Assembly (NCBI GenBank): GCA_025991245.1
Contig: BQMJ01000006.1
Span: 186,001 to 250,000, forward strand
Direction of reading: 5' to 3'
Length of the DNA stretch: 64,000 bases
Source of the DNA: Galdieria partita
Taxonomy: Eukaryota; Rhodophyta; Bangiophyceae; Galdieriales; Galdieriaceae
Made by a program: the position numbers and the translations under genes. Numbering within the stretch: the first letter of the stretch is position 1; every line of letters begins with the position of its first letter. Positions 44,965-57,691 of this stretch are shown in pieces. The notes beneath the pieces were generated by a model. That model was not told where the DNA came from, did no database searches, and worked only from the letters and a program-made list of their open reading frames with translations.

Positions 44965-45888
44965 CTAATTAAGTAAAGAAGCAACATCCATTTTGGTATG
45001 TTGTCCTTTTAACCTCTCAATGGTATTCCCTTCCTGTTGAAATGAAACTTTGTCGTTCGAATTCTTGATTACTTGTTCATTCTTCTCTATCCTATCAGCA
45101 TTGTCCAAGGAACAAAGAGATGATGCTATCTGAAAATGCTGATGATCTCGGAAGAAGTCATTCTCCATTTGATGTCTATCAGTTATCCAAGTCCAATCAG
45201 AATAAGTCCGATAGTCACGTCTTGGTGCTATTCGGGAATTATCCAACTGAACGCTTGTCCATACTTTCTGAAGGAATTTTGCAGCAGTACCATGTTTGTC
45301 TTTAGATACAGTTCGGGCATTATTTTCTTTGCTCTTACTTCGTAACCTTTGCATTTTCCTCGCTATACCACCCACTGTTCGTGCACATTTAGAAGAACAA
45401 AAGCGACCACTTGCGAAACTTCCGTTATGCAGTCCTCCACAAGTCTCACATGACTTCATTTTTAAAACGTGTGCCGACATTTGCAAAGCTGCAAGATTCT
45501 GTGGCCTTTGACTTGAATCTGCATGTTTGTAAGATAGTAGACTTGATGAATTGTCTTCCAAAAGGCTCATAGTATCATTTAATAAATGATTTACTGCTTT
45601 CTCATCCTTTCTGATGAGGCGTTTGGTCTCTGACGTCATACAGGTTGGTTTCATAGAAGATGCACTCAAAATGGTGCAACCAGCATTGACATTATCAGTA
45701 GTTTGTAAGCAAGAGCAAATCTCATCTTTTATCGGTGTTTTGAAACTGTTTTGCTCATTATTTTCACTCTTTGAAGTGTTGGTCGAAGTGCAAGTCCTCG
45801 AGCTACAATCTTCCAGAGTCTCATAACCTTGTGACTGGTTACGCTCTTGAAGAATATTCTCTATAGTGGCTGGATAATTCTCGTTCAT
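44965..45888 (-). CDS. Protein with short C4 zinc finger of SGRFCS type
   Basis: Single exon, 307 aa from ATG 45888. The middle holds one small putative finger, CETCGGLHNGSFASGRFC and then SSKCARTVGG, with pattern Cx2C-x(n)-SGRFCSxxC. Similar fingers occur in many algal, oomycete and fungal proteins of unknown function; I do not know a firm name. The rest is low-complexity and polar (Ser, Asn, Lys), with SSRTCTSTNTSKSENNEQ near the N-terminus. A basic stretch after the finger (ARKMQRLRSKSKE) suggests nucleic-acid binding; this is inference. Confidence 0.6.
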   Translation of the reverse strand: MNENYPATIENILQERNQSQGYETLEDCSSRTCTSTNTSKSENNEQNSFKTPIKDEICSCLQTTDNVNAGCTILSASSMKPTCMTSETKRLIRKDEKAVNHLLNDTMSLLEDNSSSLLSYKHADSSQRPQNLAALQMSAHVLKMKSCETCGGLHNGSFASGRFCSSKCARTVGGIARKMQRLRSKSKENNARTVSKDKHGTAAKFLQKVWTSVQLDNSRIAPRRDYRTYSDWTWITDRHQMENDFFRDHQHFQIASSLCSLDNADRIEKNEQVIKNSNDKVSFQQEGNTIERLKGQHTKMDVASLLN

Positions 45889-45989
45889 GAATTGTTTCTC
45901 TCTAACAGTAAAAAGCAAGTTGCTTCAGTCAATCAGTTATAAATCTCAAAGAAAATGAACAAGAAAAGAATGCTCGGGCAGCCTGAACA

Positions 45990-46154
45990 ATGAGTCTGTT
46001 GTTGTTTGTCGCTCTTTTTCTCTCTATACAAGTAAGTTTTACAAAGTTTGTTCTTGTTGTAAGGAGGAAATATATATAAGTATCAATATTCTTTCAGGTA
46101 CCAAAGGAAAGTCTCTCAGCGCCTGTCTATAATGAAACAGAAACTTTTCTCGAT
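45990..46154 (+). CDS. Possible signal-peptide 5' exons of the DUF300 gene
   Basis: ATG 45990 opens MSLLLFVALFLSIQ, a clear signal-peptide-like start, then a 66-nt GT..AG intron (46032-46097) and a second piece VPKESLSAPVYNETETFLD ending at 46154 with an N-glycosylation site. It can be joined in phase to an exon at 46621 (PASNKNELGFIDISRC) that runs into the DUF300 protein, but this needs a 466-nt intron, about nine times the usual length. Alternatively it is a separate tiny gene or non-coding. Confidence 0.4.
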
Positions 46155-46620
46155 GTTATTTTCTTGGCTCAAAGTTTTAAAAACTTGCAATGTAGCCTTT
46201 GAACATCGTATACTTTGGCGCACTCCTCGTTGGAGCCATTTGGTAAACATTCACAGCGTCTCTTGGGGCCAAAAGAGGGACATTCCCTGAATCACTAGCA
46301 TTCCTACTCCATTGTCAATCCACGTGGACGAAGCACAGCGAGGGTCCAGAGAAAAAATTTTGGTGGGCAAAAATAAGCCATTTCGAAATTCTCAACTGAA
46401 TAGTAAAGAAAGATGAGATATGAAAAGTTTCCCATACCTCCTTGATTGTTTCTCCTCACTTTAAACAAATCCTTTTATGATTCATTTTGTTGGTAACATG
46501 ATGATATAGCTATGAAATTGAGCTTTCTTACATTATCTTTATTATTTATGTCCCTATAACAAATATGACGGGAAAACTACTTTGATAGTCCTCCTCTGTC
46601 ATTGACGTATTATTTATTAG
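46155..46620. other. Non-coding stretch with a less AT-rich, hairpin-forming segment
   Basis: Either a long intron or an intergenic region. Bases 46200-46350 look markedly less AT-rich than the flanks and have stops in all frames. A stem TGGC..CTCC-loop-GGAG..GCCA lies at 46216-46238. It could be a structured RNA gene; I could not match it to U1-U6, SRP, RNase P or U3 by eye. Confidence 0.4.
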
Positions 46621-48297
<1,677 letters not shown>

Positions 48298-48304
48298 AAA
48301 TATT

Positions 48305-49317
48305 TTAATTATTTATTTTATCTTTGGCAGCCGATAGATATCCTCGTATTCTGGGAGGTTCTTCATTCTCCTCAAATGAGATATCCATCAATCCTAGTGG
48401 TGGATCCAGCCATATTTGTTTGTTTTCAAGGTCTACTTTAGGAACAATAGGTCTGACAAAAGGAATATAAACATGACGTCCATCGATTCTTTTCAACTCC
48501 TAAATGCAGTAGTTGTTTATAATGGGAATAATAAATATTTCAGGAAACTAACTTACTAAAATGTCTTGTGCACCTGGTTTTGCATAAGATAAAATTTCTT
48601 CTCTTGTATAGACATTGACAATTTTACCCAAACAACGTTGACTATGAATATCCCATGCCTAGATTCCAAGTCAAGAAAGCTCCAGGGATACTCTCCTCTC
48701 TATTTACCTCTAAATAAAGCAAACTTCTTGCCAAGAATTCTTCTTGATTTTCCAATTCTATTCCTTCACCACAACGAACAAATAACTGAGCTTGTTTCAG
48801 TTGTTGTGCTTGTTCTCTGCACGTGATATGTTTCAATCGAATGATAAATGTATTGGGCTATGAGACTTGTGGTCAAACCAAGTATATACCAATCGAATAC
48901 CAACCTGTGAAGCCTTTTTTCCATTTAACAAAACAACAGGTCGGGGATACTTTCTATTTGGCAAAAGTAGATGTCTCGTTCCTGTTTTCAATAACCGAAG
49001 ATGTGAAAAGTCACAAGTGGCTGCAATCTATTGGTTTGGATGAGTATAACAGGATATGGAGAGTAATCTACAGGAATAATAGTGTATACCTTGAGTTCTC
49101 CCTTTACACCATGTGGTCCTCTAATAATTCCAATTTGAGAAAAACCAAACGATTCTGGTGAATAAGGCTCTGTCCACGAAGAGTTTGTGGAATCGGGTTG
49201 AGCTTGACAAAGTCGAACTGAACGTTGAACTGCAGGTCGCTGGGATGGAGAACATGAAGAAAGCTTTTTGCCACAAGTTTTTATGTTTATCGTGAACCAT
49301 AAAACAGTAACATACAT
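48305..49317 (-). CDS. rimM: RimM-type ribosome maturation factor, plastid-targeted
   Basis: Assists 30S head assembly at S19; here most likely in the plastid. Several exons. From ATG 49317 a ~65-residue Ser/Cys/Lys-rich leader precedes the barrel FSQIGIIRGPHGVKGELKVY. The next exons give EQAQQLKQAQLFVRCGEG, EEFLARSLLYLEV and the C-terminal PRC barrel VYIPFVRPIVPKVDLENKQI with the RimM hallmark PPLGLMDISFE. Typical of cyanobacteria-derived plastid RimM. Confidence 0.9.
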
Positions 49318-49411
49318 TATAAAAGTTTATCAAGCAAACAGACAACTCTCATCAGCGATTCTCCCGATGCACAATTATCTCATCGTAATCTTTGCAACAC
49401 ATATCCCCTTT

Positions 49412-50474
49412 TCATACTCCATCACTTTCCATGAGACTTGTAAGTTGCTCATCAGTATTCGACTCAAAAGTTAAACCATCACCATCTATCGACCAACGTA
49501 CAGGTAAAAACCAATACAATGCATTATTTCCAAATACTTTCCTATACAAAAAGATTATTTCAAACATGTCAACTCGGAATCACTTCTACCCACTTCCAAT
49601 TCTTCTTCCATCCCAAGTTGTATTGCCTCACAATTCTAGCTCTACTAAGATCCCTTATTTCATGCATCTCTATAGTCGTCCTTCCCTTGAATACCAATAG
49701 AGTATGAAAAACTGCAAAAAAGAGTAATGCAAGTCCAAAAATAGTTACCAAACAATAACAAATAACTACAAATGCTGCGGAAACAACTTGCTTTCCTTCT
49801 TCCTCTCCAATAATAAATAACGCCCTTTTGAGTGCCATTATTCCAGCAACACTCACAAATAAACAACCAAGAAATGCATAATAAACAAAGAGAATAAAGA
49901 ATTTCTGATTATAAAACCCCACACAGTTATTAATCCACGGACAATGATGATCCATTTTAAGTATACACCTCTTACAAGAACGACAGTGATGAGTTCTATC
50001 TGGTTTATAAGTGGCACAATAACGACAAAAGCGTGGAGCACCATTGCGCTTAAACTCCCAAGTCATGATGGGCTGCACTTCTCCAGTCTCTTCAGTTTGT
50101 ACCAATTGTACAGTTCTAGACCAAGAACCTCTCATAGTCTTCATATTTTCACTAGGTTTCCAAGAACTTGGTATACCACCAGGGTCACAAAATATGGAAA
50201 GTAGAAAGTTGACAAGTATATTCAATACAAGTAATTGGGTTACTACGAGTCCAACTATTCCTATAAATAAAGAAGAGGATAGAAGAGGAATAAAAGTTGC
50301 TACAGTAATAACATAATAACCGCAAGCTATGATAGCCAATACAAGAATACAAGGAAAGAAACCAAAAGCTCTTGAAAAACTACAAGGAAGACAACCTGTG
50401 CCTATAAAATTCTTTTGACAGTTGAAACATATTCTTTCTAAAAGCATTCTTTCAAGTTTATCATGAACCAACAT
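49412..50474 (-). CDS. DHHC protein S-acyltransferase
   Basis: Palmitoylates cysteines on the cytosolic face of endomembranes. Exons 50474-49594 and 49541-49412 give 336 aa. Four hydrophobic helices; the Cys-rich domain [20 protein letters not shown], then [20 protein letters not shown] with the catalytic DHHC; TTxE-type motif as TTIEMH; and C-terminal [17 protein letters not shown], the usual NxxxVFG..W..P end. The ATG directly follows the TAA of the PurE-PurC gene with no base between them; a second Met lies nine codons on. Confidence 0.95.
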
Positions 50475-52743
50475 TTAACTCTTGCAATAAGGCTTTACTG
50501 CTTCCCATAGAGAAGACGCGGCATCACCATCCCACGAGAAATTTTGCCACGTGATGAGTTCGTACAGCATAATATATCTAAAGCCAAAGCGTCAACAAAT
50601 ATTCTCTTAAGCATTCATTATGATTACCTTCTACTCAATTCTACAACCAACTCTTCTGGAGCTTCAGGTAACACAGTATCATGATAAGGATCACAGTGGT
50701 CACGGAACCAAAGTCTCAAAAACTCCTTGTCAATATTTTCTGGTTCCTTTCCTTGAATCATTCTTTCTTCATAAGAATGTGATAACCAATATCTGAAACA
50801 TTCTTTAAGAAATGATCTTTTATATGGACAATACTTACCTGGAAGAGTCTGGAGTGTGCATTTCATCAATCACCAAAATATTGCCATCCTTATCTCTACC
50901 AAACTCATATTTCGTATCCACCAATATCAAACCATGTTCTCTAGCCACTCTCTGTCCTACAAAGAACAATCAACTCTACTTTTATAAATAAGATATATCA
51001 AGTACCAAAGGCAAATAGTTCCAACGCTGCTCTTTTACAATATTCAAATTCTTCTCTCGTCATCCACTTCTCACTAACAATCTCTTCAGGTGAAATGGGT
51101 CGATCATTTGCTTCTTTCGTGGTTGGAGTCAAAACATTTTCTTCCAATTTCTGATTCTTCACTAAACCATCTCGAAATGTAATACCACAATAATGACGTA
51201 TTCCTTTTTCATAATTTTTCCACAAGGAAGTTTCTACATGAGTCATATAAGAGCTCCCACTTTCTCAGCTAGGGAAAATACTCATACCTGTGGATCCAGT
51301 AATATAACCTCTTACTACAAATTCAATTGGAAATGGTTGACACTTCTTTGCAACAGTTACATAGGGATGAGGCACATCTACTAAATGATTGGGAATCTAT
51401 ACATAATCATTCTTTTGTAAACATGCTTCTTAACACTACCATGACTTACAATATGTTTAGTTCTTTCAAACCACCATGCAGAAGTCTGATTCAACACTTG
51501 GCCCTTGAATGGAATAGAAGCAAGCACTCTGTCAAATGCACTTTGACGATCTGTCGTAATAAGAATCATATAGTCTTTTCCATCATATTGATCACGAACC
51601 TAAGAATAATCGAATGGATAATCAAATACACGAAATGTATGTCATATAATAAATATCTTGAAATACTTACTTTTCCTTGTCTTTTATGTAAATTGCCTGG
51701 TAAAGAAGTAATACTCAAACATTGTTCACGTCGTGCTCGAATCTTAGGAATATAAGACTGCACAAGTATTATTTAGCAACAAAAGATAAAGAATTTCTCA
51801 TTACTTTTGTCTTTAAATCGACATCTTCCACATAAAGTCGCTCTCTATAGGAAGACTGCAATTCTTGAACTTTCTCACGTATTCTTTCGTCATATATAGC
51901 CAAAATCTTTGCAGCAAATAAAGCTGCTGACTAGATTGACTTTAAATGCCAACTAAAGTTATAAAACTCTGACATACTCCAGGTTCACTTATATATGCCG
52001 GAGCTACACCAGAAGGCATTCGAATGGAAGAAAATAAATCTGCTCCTCCGTAAGAATCACTATAAGGTGGACAAGAAATAACAGGTGAAGAGACCTTTTT
52101 CAAATAAGCGCCAACATAAATAAATATATATAAATATAATACAGAATACTTACCGCACAGTCCAATACTCCACTCAACGCATTGGATCTTCCAGCCACTG
52201 CAATATATACTTTTGGTCTTGGATCTGCTTCATATGTTTGCACAATATCCAACAATCTTTCAGGTATCTACAACAATCCAGCCAGAGTTAAGACTCATGA
52301 AACTTATTCAGTACACTTTTCTACCTTGTGAGCAGAAGCAATTCGTAATTCGGTATCCAATCCCAATTGCCTACAAGCAGCAGCAATCTTTTGACAACTT
52401 GAAATTGTATTTTATGAACAACTCCTTGCAAAAACTGACGAAACCTTCCTTACCGATCCAAGTCAGCATTCGATCCCATCAATATTGGAACAAGAGGACG
52501 CAATTTCTCACTATTTCTTTCATTTTCTGAATATAGAAATCTTTCGTTGAAGGAAGAAGTTGGACGTGTAGTATTTTGGCTTTCTGAAACTACTGAATTG
52601 TACCAGAACTTCTTGCTCCTAGGAATTGAAGAATACTTCAATCTCAAACTAGATCGATTATTCTTAGACAGTCTCCTAGAATAATCAAATTTGTTTTGAA
52701 TAGGACCTTTCAAATGGAAAGAAAAAGTTACAAAAGCAACCAT
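50475..52743 (-). CDS. PurE-PurC fusion (AIR carboxylase-SAICAR synthetase) with presequence
   Basis: Two consecutive purine steps: carboxylation of AIR to CAIR, then CAIR + Asp to SAICAR. Many short exons; I followed the frame through all junctions. After ~85 residues of Ser/Arg/Lys-rich leader comes Pur[44 protein letters not shown] and SSIRMPSG, the class II (CO2-using, animal-like) type. PurC follows: [71 protein letters not shown] and [14 protein letters not shown]. Animal PAICS has the opposite order (PurC-PurE); land plants keep PurC separate. The stop abuts the DHHC start. Confidence 0.93.
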
Positions 52744-53188
52744 CAAAGATAACAGTCTCTTTGAGTGCAAAGCAGAAAGCCGCAAGTGAATTAATAATCG
52801 ATCAATCTTTCAACGCTTTCGCTGTCGACGACTTAAAGGGCAAGTTGTTTCTATTTTCAATTCCTTTGAGAAAATAATTTTTTTTGTTGAAATGCATATT
52901 TGAGGAGCATATTGATACAAACATGGAGTCATAAATACAGAGCAACATTTCACTTGGCTTTGTGAGACAACTTTGACAACTCTCAGCAATGACAATGGCA
53001 CGTGCTGCCATTTTGCCTTTTTGGGATTTTAGGTCGAGTGTCGTCTCTTTCTTGGGATGTTTTAATAAATGGGTTGGGATCGTCTCTGAGGTGACAAAGG
53101 AGACTTATATACAACTGTTAGTGGTTGCTTAATTGAACCTAATACTCTTCAGTTGGCTTTCTTCCTATATAGTGGTTTGGTATTCGTT
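52744..53188. other. Intergenic, 445 bp, with a doubtful minus-strand ORF
   Basis: Spacer between divergent PurE-PurC and RING-H2 genes. A minus-strand frame 52802-53011 starts with ATG and encodes MAARAIVIAESCQSCLTKPS with a CxxC, 69 codons. GT/AG pairs allow alternative ends. Could be a tiny gene or chance. Confidence 0.3.
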
Positions 53189-54037
53189 ATGACCCAGTCA
53201 CCCCCGGTCACTGTCATCGTATTGGTATTCGTTGGCGTCATCATAACTGCTATCGTTTTAATAATATTATTTGCTTTTGCTTGTCGTTTTGTTAGAGATT
53301 CTGCGAATGCTTCGAACGTGTCAAATATTTCACTTTTTGGTGTGCCTAGTTCAAGTATAAGAAGACTTCGAGGATTGTCCAAGGAAGAAATAGAGAGAGC
53401 CTGTCCCTTGGTAATTTACAGAGGTCCCCATAACTTATTAGTCGATGTAAACCAGGATAAGAAAGAGTATCAGGAAGAAGGAAGACAATTGGAAGTGTCC
53501 CATGTGAGCCCATCTTTAGTAGTTCTTCCACATTCTGTCCAAGTGAAAGACAACACGTCCTCTGAGGAAGAAGGAAATATTCCAGGCAGTTCAGAGGAGA
53601 ATAGTTTTGGAGATAGTAGAAAAAGTTATGGCTACGGAAAGTATCGTGTGCCTGACGGTATATGTGCAGTTTGCTTAGAAGAAGTAACGCTAGGAACCTA
53701 TTTGAGGATGCTTCATTGTAGGCATGCATTCCATGATACTTGTATAACTCACTGGCTATTATGTGCCAATCGTTGTCCACTTTGTAATTGCCCAGCATAT
53801 GAAAGACCTGTTGAAGCAACAGATGCAGAACAAGTGGCGGTTAACAATGCTCCCGATACGGTGGTTGCTATATCAAGTAATCAAGAAGACTTGGCTCGTT
53901 CTATATCGGTTACTGATCAGGAACTTGTAATGTCCCTAAGAAGGCAGTCAACCAGGCCCGCTTCTCGAGCTAGTAGACTTTGGACATTTATTAGATTTGG
54001 ACCTTATGCAACTGCTTCTGAAAACCTTGCAGCCTAG
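53189..54037 (+). CDS. Membrane-anchored RING-H2 protein (copy 2)
   Basis: Single exon, 282 aa from ATG 53189. Transmembrane helix at ~7-35 (VTVIVLVFVGVIITAIVLII). The shared motif ERACPLVIYRG is near residue 78. RING-H2 around 160-203: CAVCLEE, MLHCRHAFHDTC, WLLCANRCPLC, all eight ligands present. A Ser/Glu-rich linker lies between. The frame stays open upstream to 53153 without an ATG. Same layout as the RING genes at 43.5 and 54.3 kb, with which it probably shares ancestry. Confidence 0.88.
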   Translation: MTQSPPVTVIVLVFVGVIITAIVLIILFAFACRFVRDSANASNVSNISLFGVPSSSIRRLRGLSKEEIERACPLVIYRGPHNLLVDVNQDKKEYQEEGRQLEVSHVSPSLVVLPHSVQVKDNTSSEEEGNIPGSSEENSFGDSRKSYGYGKYRVPDGICAVCLEEVTLGTYLRMLHCRHAFHDTCITHWLLCANRCPLCNCPAYERPVEATDAEQVAVNNAPDTVVAISSNQEDLARSISVTDQELVMSLRRQSTRPASRASRLWTFIRFGPYATASENLAA

Positions 54038-54268
54038 GAACCTTTAAGTTTGACAAAAGCTTTTTGAATTTTCAACCCAAAGCATTCTTTCTTGCATCAT
54101 GTATTGTATTCTGAAATGCTTCTTGTCATGTTGGAGAATTTATGGGTGAATATAAAGGATACAGAGACTAATTTTAATCCAATTAAGAATTATATGTCAA
54201 AAGTGATATTTTAGTATAATGCCTATATACATTCGATGCTTTCAAAATACACAAGATAGTCCAAGTAC

Positions 54269-55243
54269 TTAAACATCATCTTCTGGTATTTCAGATAGAT
54301 TCCCATGACTCTCAAACAAAAGTTGTAGATGATTCCATTCAAAAGGATACTCCTGGAATAAATAACGAATATGTGCAAAGGGGCGATTCCATCCGGGTCT
54401 CCTTCGACGTTCGCTTTGCGTCCAACTATTCAACCAACTATTATCTTCCACGGAAATATTGCCATTCAAACAAGAGACCAAATCTTTGTTACACAAAGGA
54501 CATCGATGTGCATGTAAAAGCCATCTTTCGACACAAGTCGCATGAAACATATGTCCACAAGGTAACTTGCGCATATAATCTCCCACTCTTATGCTATCCA
54601 AACAAATGGAGCATTCGTCTGTACCCAAACACGTAAACTGTTCTTCACTATCTTCAGATTCGACAAAACTACTTGATAGCAAATGAAGCTTGCTCTCTGA
54701 GCTCTTGTTGTGCCCACAAACTGTATTCATCTCTGCATCACAATGGCTCTGACCTTGAGAAAACTTAGAACTCTCAGTTTCATCGAATGCAAACTTCTTT
54801 CGAAGACTATACAACGGCTCATAACCTTTTTTTCCACAAAACTGGGACTTGGTTGAGGAAGCTTCAACCACTGCTCGTTGTGAATCAAGTTCTTCGCCAC
54901 TTGAAGAGCGAAGGTTCTGCCAGATTTGACAAGGACTCTTGACGGAATCGCTGGCAGTTCCTTCTATATGGAGATGCTCGTTCTGGTCTGGAGAAACCTC
55001 CGTTCCATCAACAACATAGCCCTCATATACGTAGAGGGGACAGACATCACTTAGTAACACGTCTGCAACCATCTTCTTCCTTTGTTGTTCACATAACGAG
55101 CTGGCCCTCCTGAACAAGCGCCTTCTCTGGCGAATTCTTTGCAGTCTCTTGTGTTGTATAATAAACATAATGGTGAAGACTCCAAAACCTGTTGGTAACA
55201 ATACAGAGAGAAGAATTATGAATAAAAGTACTCCAGATATCAT
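54269..55243 (-). CDS. Membrane-anchored RING-H2 protein (copy 3)
   Basis: Single exon, about 324 aa from ATG 55243. Transmembrane helix at the very N-terminus (ISGVLLFIILLSVLLPTGFG), basic stop-transfer RIRQRRRLFRR, shared motif SDVCPLYVYEG, long Ser/Glu-rich linker, and RING-H2 near 220-262: CSICLDS, KLPCGHMFHATC, WLLHAHRCPLC. Convergent with copy 2 (231 bp between stops), consistent with an old inverted duplication. Confidence 0.88.
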   Translation of the reverse strand: MISGVLLFIILLSVLLPTGFGVFTIMFIIQHKRLQRIRQRRRLFRRASSLCEQQRKKMVADVLLSDVCPLYVYEGYVVDGTEVSPDQNEHLHIEGTASDSVKSPCQIWQNLRSSSGEELDSQRAVVEASSTKSQFCGKKGYEPLYSLRKKFAFDETESSKFSQGQSHCDAEMNTVCGHNKSSESKLHLLSSSFVESEDSEEQFTCLGTDECSICLDSIRVGDYMRKLPCGHMFHATCVERWLLHAHRCPLCNKDLVSCLNGNISVEDNSWLNSWTQSERRRRPGWNRPFAHIRYLFQEYPFEWNHLQLLFESHGNLSEIPEDDV

Positions 55244-55464
55244 TCCGCAAAAATGACAAGAGGTCAACGCCCCTACCAATGGCAATTTTCGAGAAATTGT
55301 GTTGTTTTTTCGTTCCAAAACACCAACTCGATGAATCCCAACCGAATAGCTTCATTTCAAAGATGTGACCTATGCAAGCACATATCACAAAGGAGTTTTC
55401 GAAGCTGTCTAATTTCCAGTTTTTGAGAGCAACTCTTCTGCCCATGTTTTGAATACCAGTGGTT

Positions 55465-55750
55465 CTAGCGTATGCAGTAAAACTCTTTTTCAGCCACTAT
55501 TGCACCTCGTTGACACAAGTCTGAAGACTCTATTTGACTGTCTCTGGTCTGTCTAGTTTCTGGTGCCTTGTCGAAATGATTACTCTCCCTCAACCTATTT
55601 ACAAGTACAGTAATCATTTTATACATTCAATAGCTCATCCAACATTTTCCTAGAATATGCCCTTACCCATTCCACAGCTTGAATAGCACGATTCCAACAA
55701 TTCATATTAAAGTTAGGCTCTTTATGCCTGTATGAAAGTGATAAAGACAT
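55465..55750 (-). CDS. Small unknown protein, 78 aa, two exons
   Basis: Not recognised. ATG 55750 opens MSLSLSYRHKEPNFNMNCWN, then RAIQAVEWVRAYSRK. A 49-nt intron (55595-55643, donor GTTGGA, acceptor AATAG) joins it in frame to LRESNHFDKAPETRQ..RGAIVAEKEFYCIR and a stop. Intron length and phase fit the rest of the window, and both pieces are open. No membrane helix or signal peptide. The donor is non-canonical, as in a few other introns here. Could be a mitochondrial accessory protein; that is a guess. Confidence 0.5.
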
Positions 55751-55909
55751 TGCTTAGTCAGCCAGTGGTTGATTGCTTGTTGACAAGTTGTCTTGAAGTA
55801 GCAAATTTCCATTAACAATCTAAGAAATGGCGCCATTGGAATGTTGAGAATAACATTTTTTCCTTGAGCAATTCAATCCATTTGCATTGAGCCGTTTTGG
55901 GTATTTTAG

Positions 55910-57234
55910 ATGAAGCTCCAAAAGTCTCAGCTTTTACAAGCTGCTTTGTTCGCTTTTATAGTGCTAACTTGCTTTTATGAACAAGTGGACGCTAAGAAAA
56001 AAGGAGGAAAAGCTTCCAACTCAGTATCTACGAGTGTGTCACCCAGTTCTCAAGTAGAAAGTGATAAGAACAGAGAGTTGTCTTCTCACAATATAATAGA
56101 ACTCGATAGCGAGAATTGGAATAAAACTTTGGATGGATCCAAACCCGCTGTAGTCATGTTTTATCTGTCTTGGTGTGAGTAAGTATCGTTGCATTCTCTT
56201 TGTATTCACGATTCAGTTGGACATGGATTCACATACATTCTAGTCATTGTAAGGACATGGAGCCACATTTTCAGAAGCTTGCGGAATCTGCATCCGACCA
56301 AGTTATCGTTGGAAGAGTGAACTTGGAAAAGAATATAGAGTTGGCCAAAAGGTAAAGAATTTCTGATTGTAGGATAATCAAGGTCTTCATCATTATTCCA
56401 TTTTATGAATAGATTTCATGTGGATGGAGCACCCACTGTACTGTATTTTGCTATAAAAAATTCTTCGACTGCACAAGAAGTATTGGTACGAAAAGCTGAA
56501 GCAATAGCATCTCAAGTCAATCGACTGGCGAATGCTACTTTGTTCAATTTAACAGATGAGGAGTTGGAGATGGACCTGTCTCAGTTTGTAGAAGCAGCTG
56601 ATTTGCAGTTGAAGTATGTTGATAACATCTCACTTAATGAAATTGAGACTGTTGTTGCCAAACGCAAAACCCATTTGTTAGTATTATTCGTGACGAATGG
56701 CTCAGAACCAGAATTTGAGCAAAACAATCATTTGGCCGCATTTGATGTGGTTTGTATTCTTTTTGTTTTTCAATAGTATGAAGTTATTGGTTTTTCAGGT
56801 GGCAGGTATTCATAAAGAAATTCGTGCCGGAATACCAGAGACAACAGATATTCAGATGGGCTTTGTACATGTTCAAGGTGCGGAAAAGTGGAAAGACTTG
56901 GGGAACAAGTTGGGTATCTCAACCAAAGAATATGTAAGTTTTTGTTGTCCTATGTGCTTATTTGTTTTGAATATGGCTGTATTGTTAGAAATCCAAAGTC
57001 ATCTTGTTTCCTCAGCCTGAGAAGGGCAAAAAGGTCCAACCTATTGATTGTGATGATGTTCGAGACAAAGGATGTAAAACTGCCGATGCTATTGTGTCTT
57101 TATTGAATGAAAAAGTTAGTTGTGTCTTGTCTATATTTATTGAACCAATCTCTCTCTAGGCCAATTTTGGGAACATTATGATCAACAAGGCAAACGATTT
57201 AGAAACGGATGATTTAGAGAACGATGCAGGATAG
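55910..57234 (+). CDS. PDI-like ER thioredoxin-fold protein (CDHC active site)
   Basis: Five or six exons. Signal peptide MKLQKSQLLQAALFAFIVLT.. then a basic/Ser-rich linker and a thioredoxin domain: VVMFYLSWC, split by an intron (56179-56243) so that the spliced active site reads WCDHCKDM; cis-Pro loop in VDGAPTVLYF. A redox-inactive-looking second domain follows (LNEIETVVAKRKTHLLVLFV, AGIHKEIRAGIPE). The C-terminus (DLETDDLENDAG) is acidic but lacks KDEL/HDEL. Likely assists disulfide formation in the secretory pathway; CDHC instead of CGHC may shift its redox potential (inference). Confidence 0.8.
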
Positions 57235-57691
57235 TTGGTTGTCTCACTTTTCTTTACAATATTTTCCTCTTATAAAGAATGGATAAAAGTAGTCGGTAGA
57301 GTTGGCATTTTATGACAAGTTTTACATCTTGCAGTTGAATTTTGTTCTTTCATTTACTTCACTTATGCGCAAAATTGAAAGTGTATCACATCATTTCATT
57401 ATAAATCACAAAATGAAAAACAATTTTGGAACGATTGTTGTTGACGACGCCATTTCTTCTGTTGAACAGGATAAAATATTCTCATTTTTATTCTGTACTC
57501 TTCAAGTATTTCCCACAAAAGTGCACTCCTCTTACCTCTAAAGTCTAATACTTTTTTATAGACTGGTAGATAATTCGAGTGCTAGAAAAAAAGGAAAGGG
57601 TATTGAGTCAACAAGTTGAGAGCTGCCCACATCTCGCTTCTTGTGTTACACAAAACCCTACAACCAAAATCAAAGAGTTACTGAACAAGTA
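57235..57691. other. Intergenic, 457 bp between convergent genes
   Basis: 3' flanks of the PDI-like and ABC1 genes. A plus-strand open frame 57302-57541 begins without ATG and shows no family resemblance. Nothing else seen. Confidence 0.5.
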
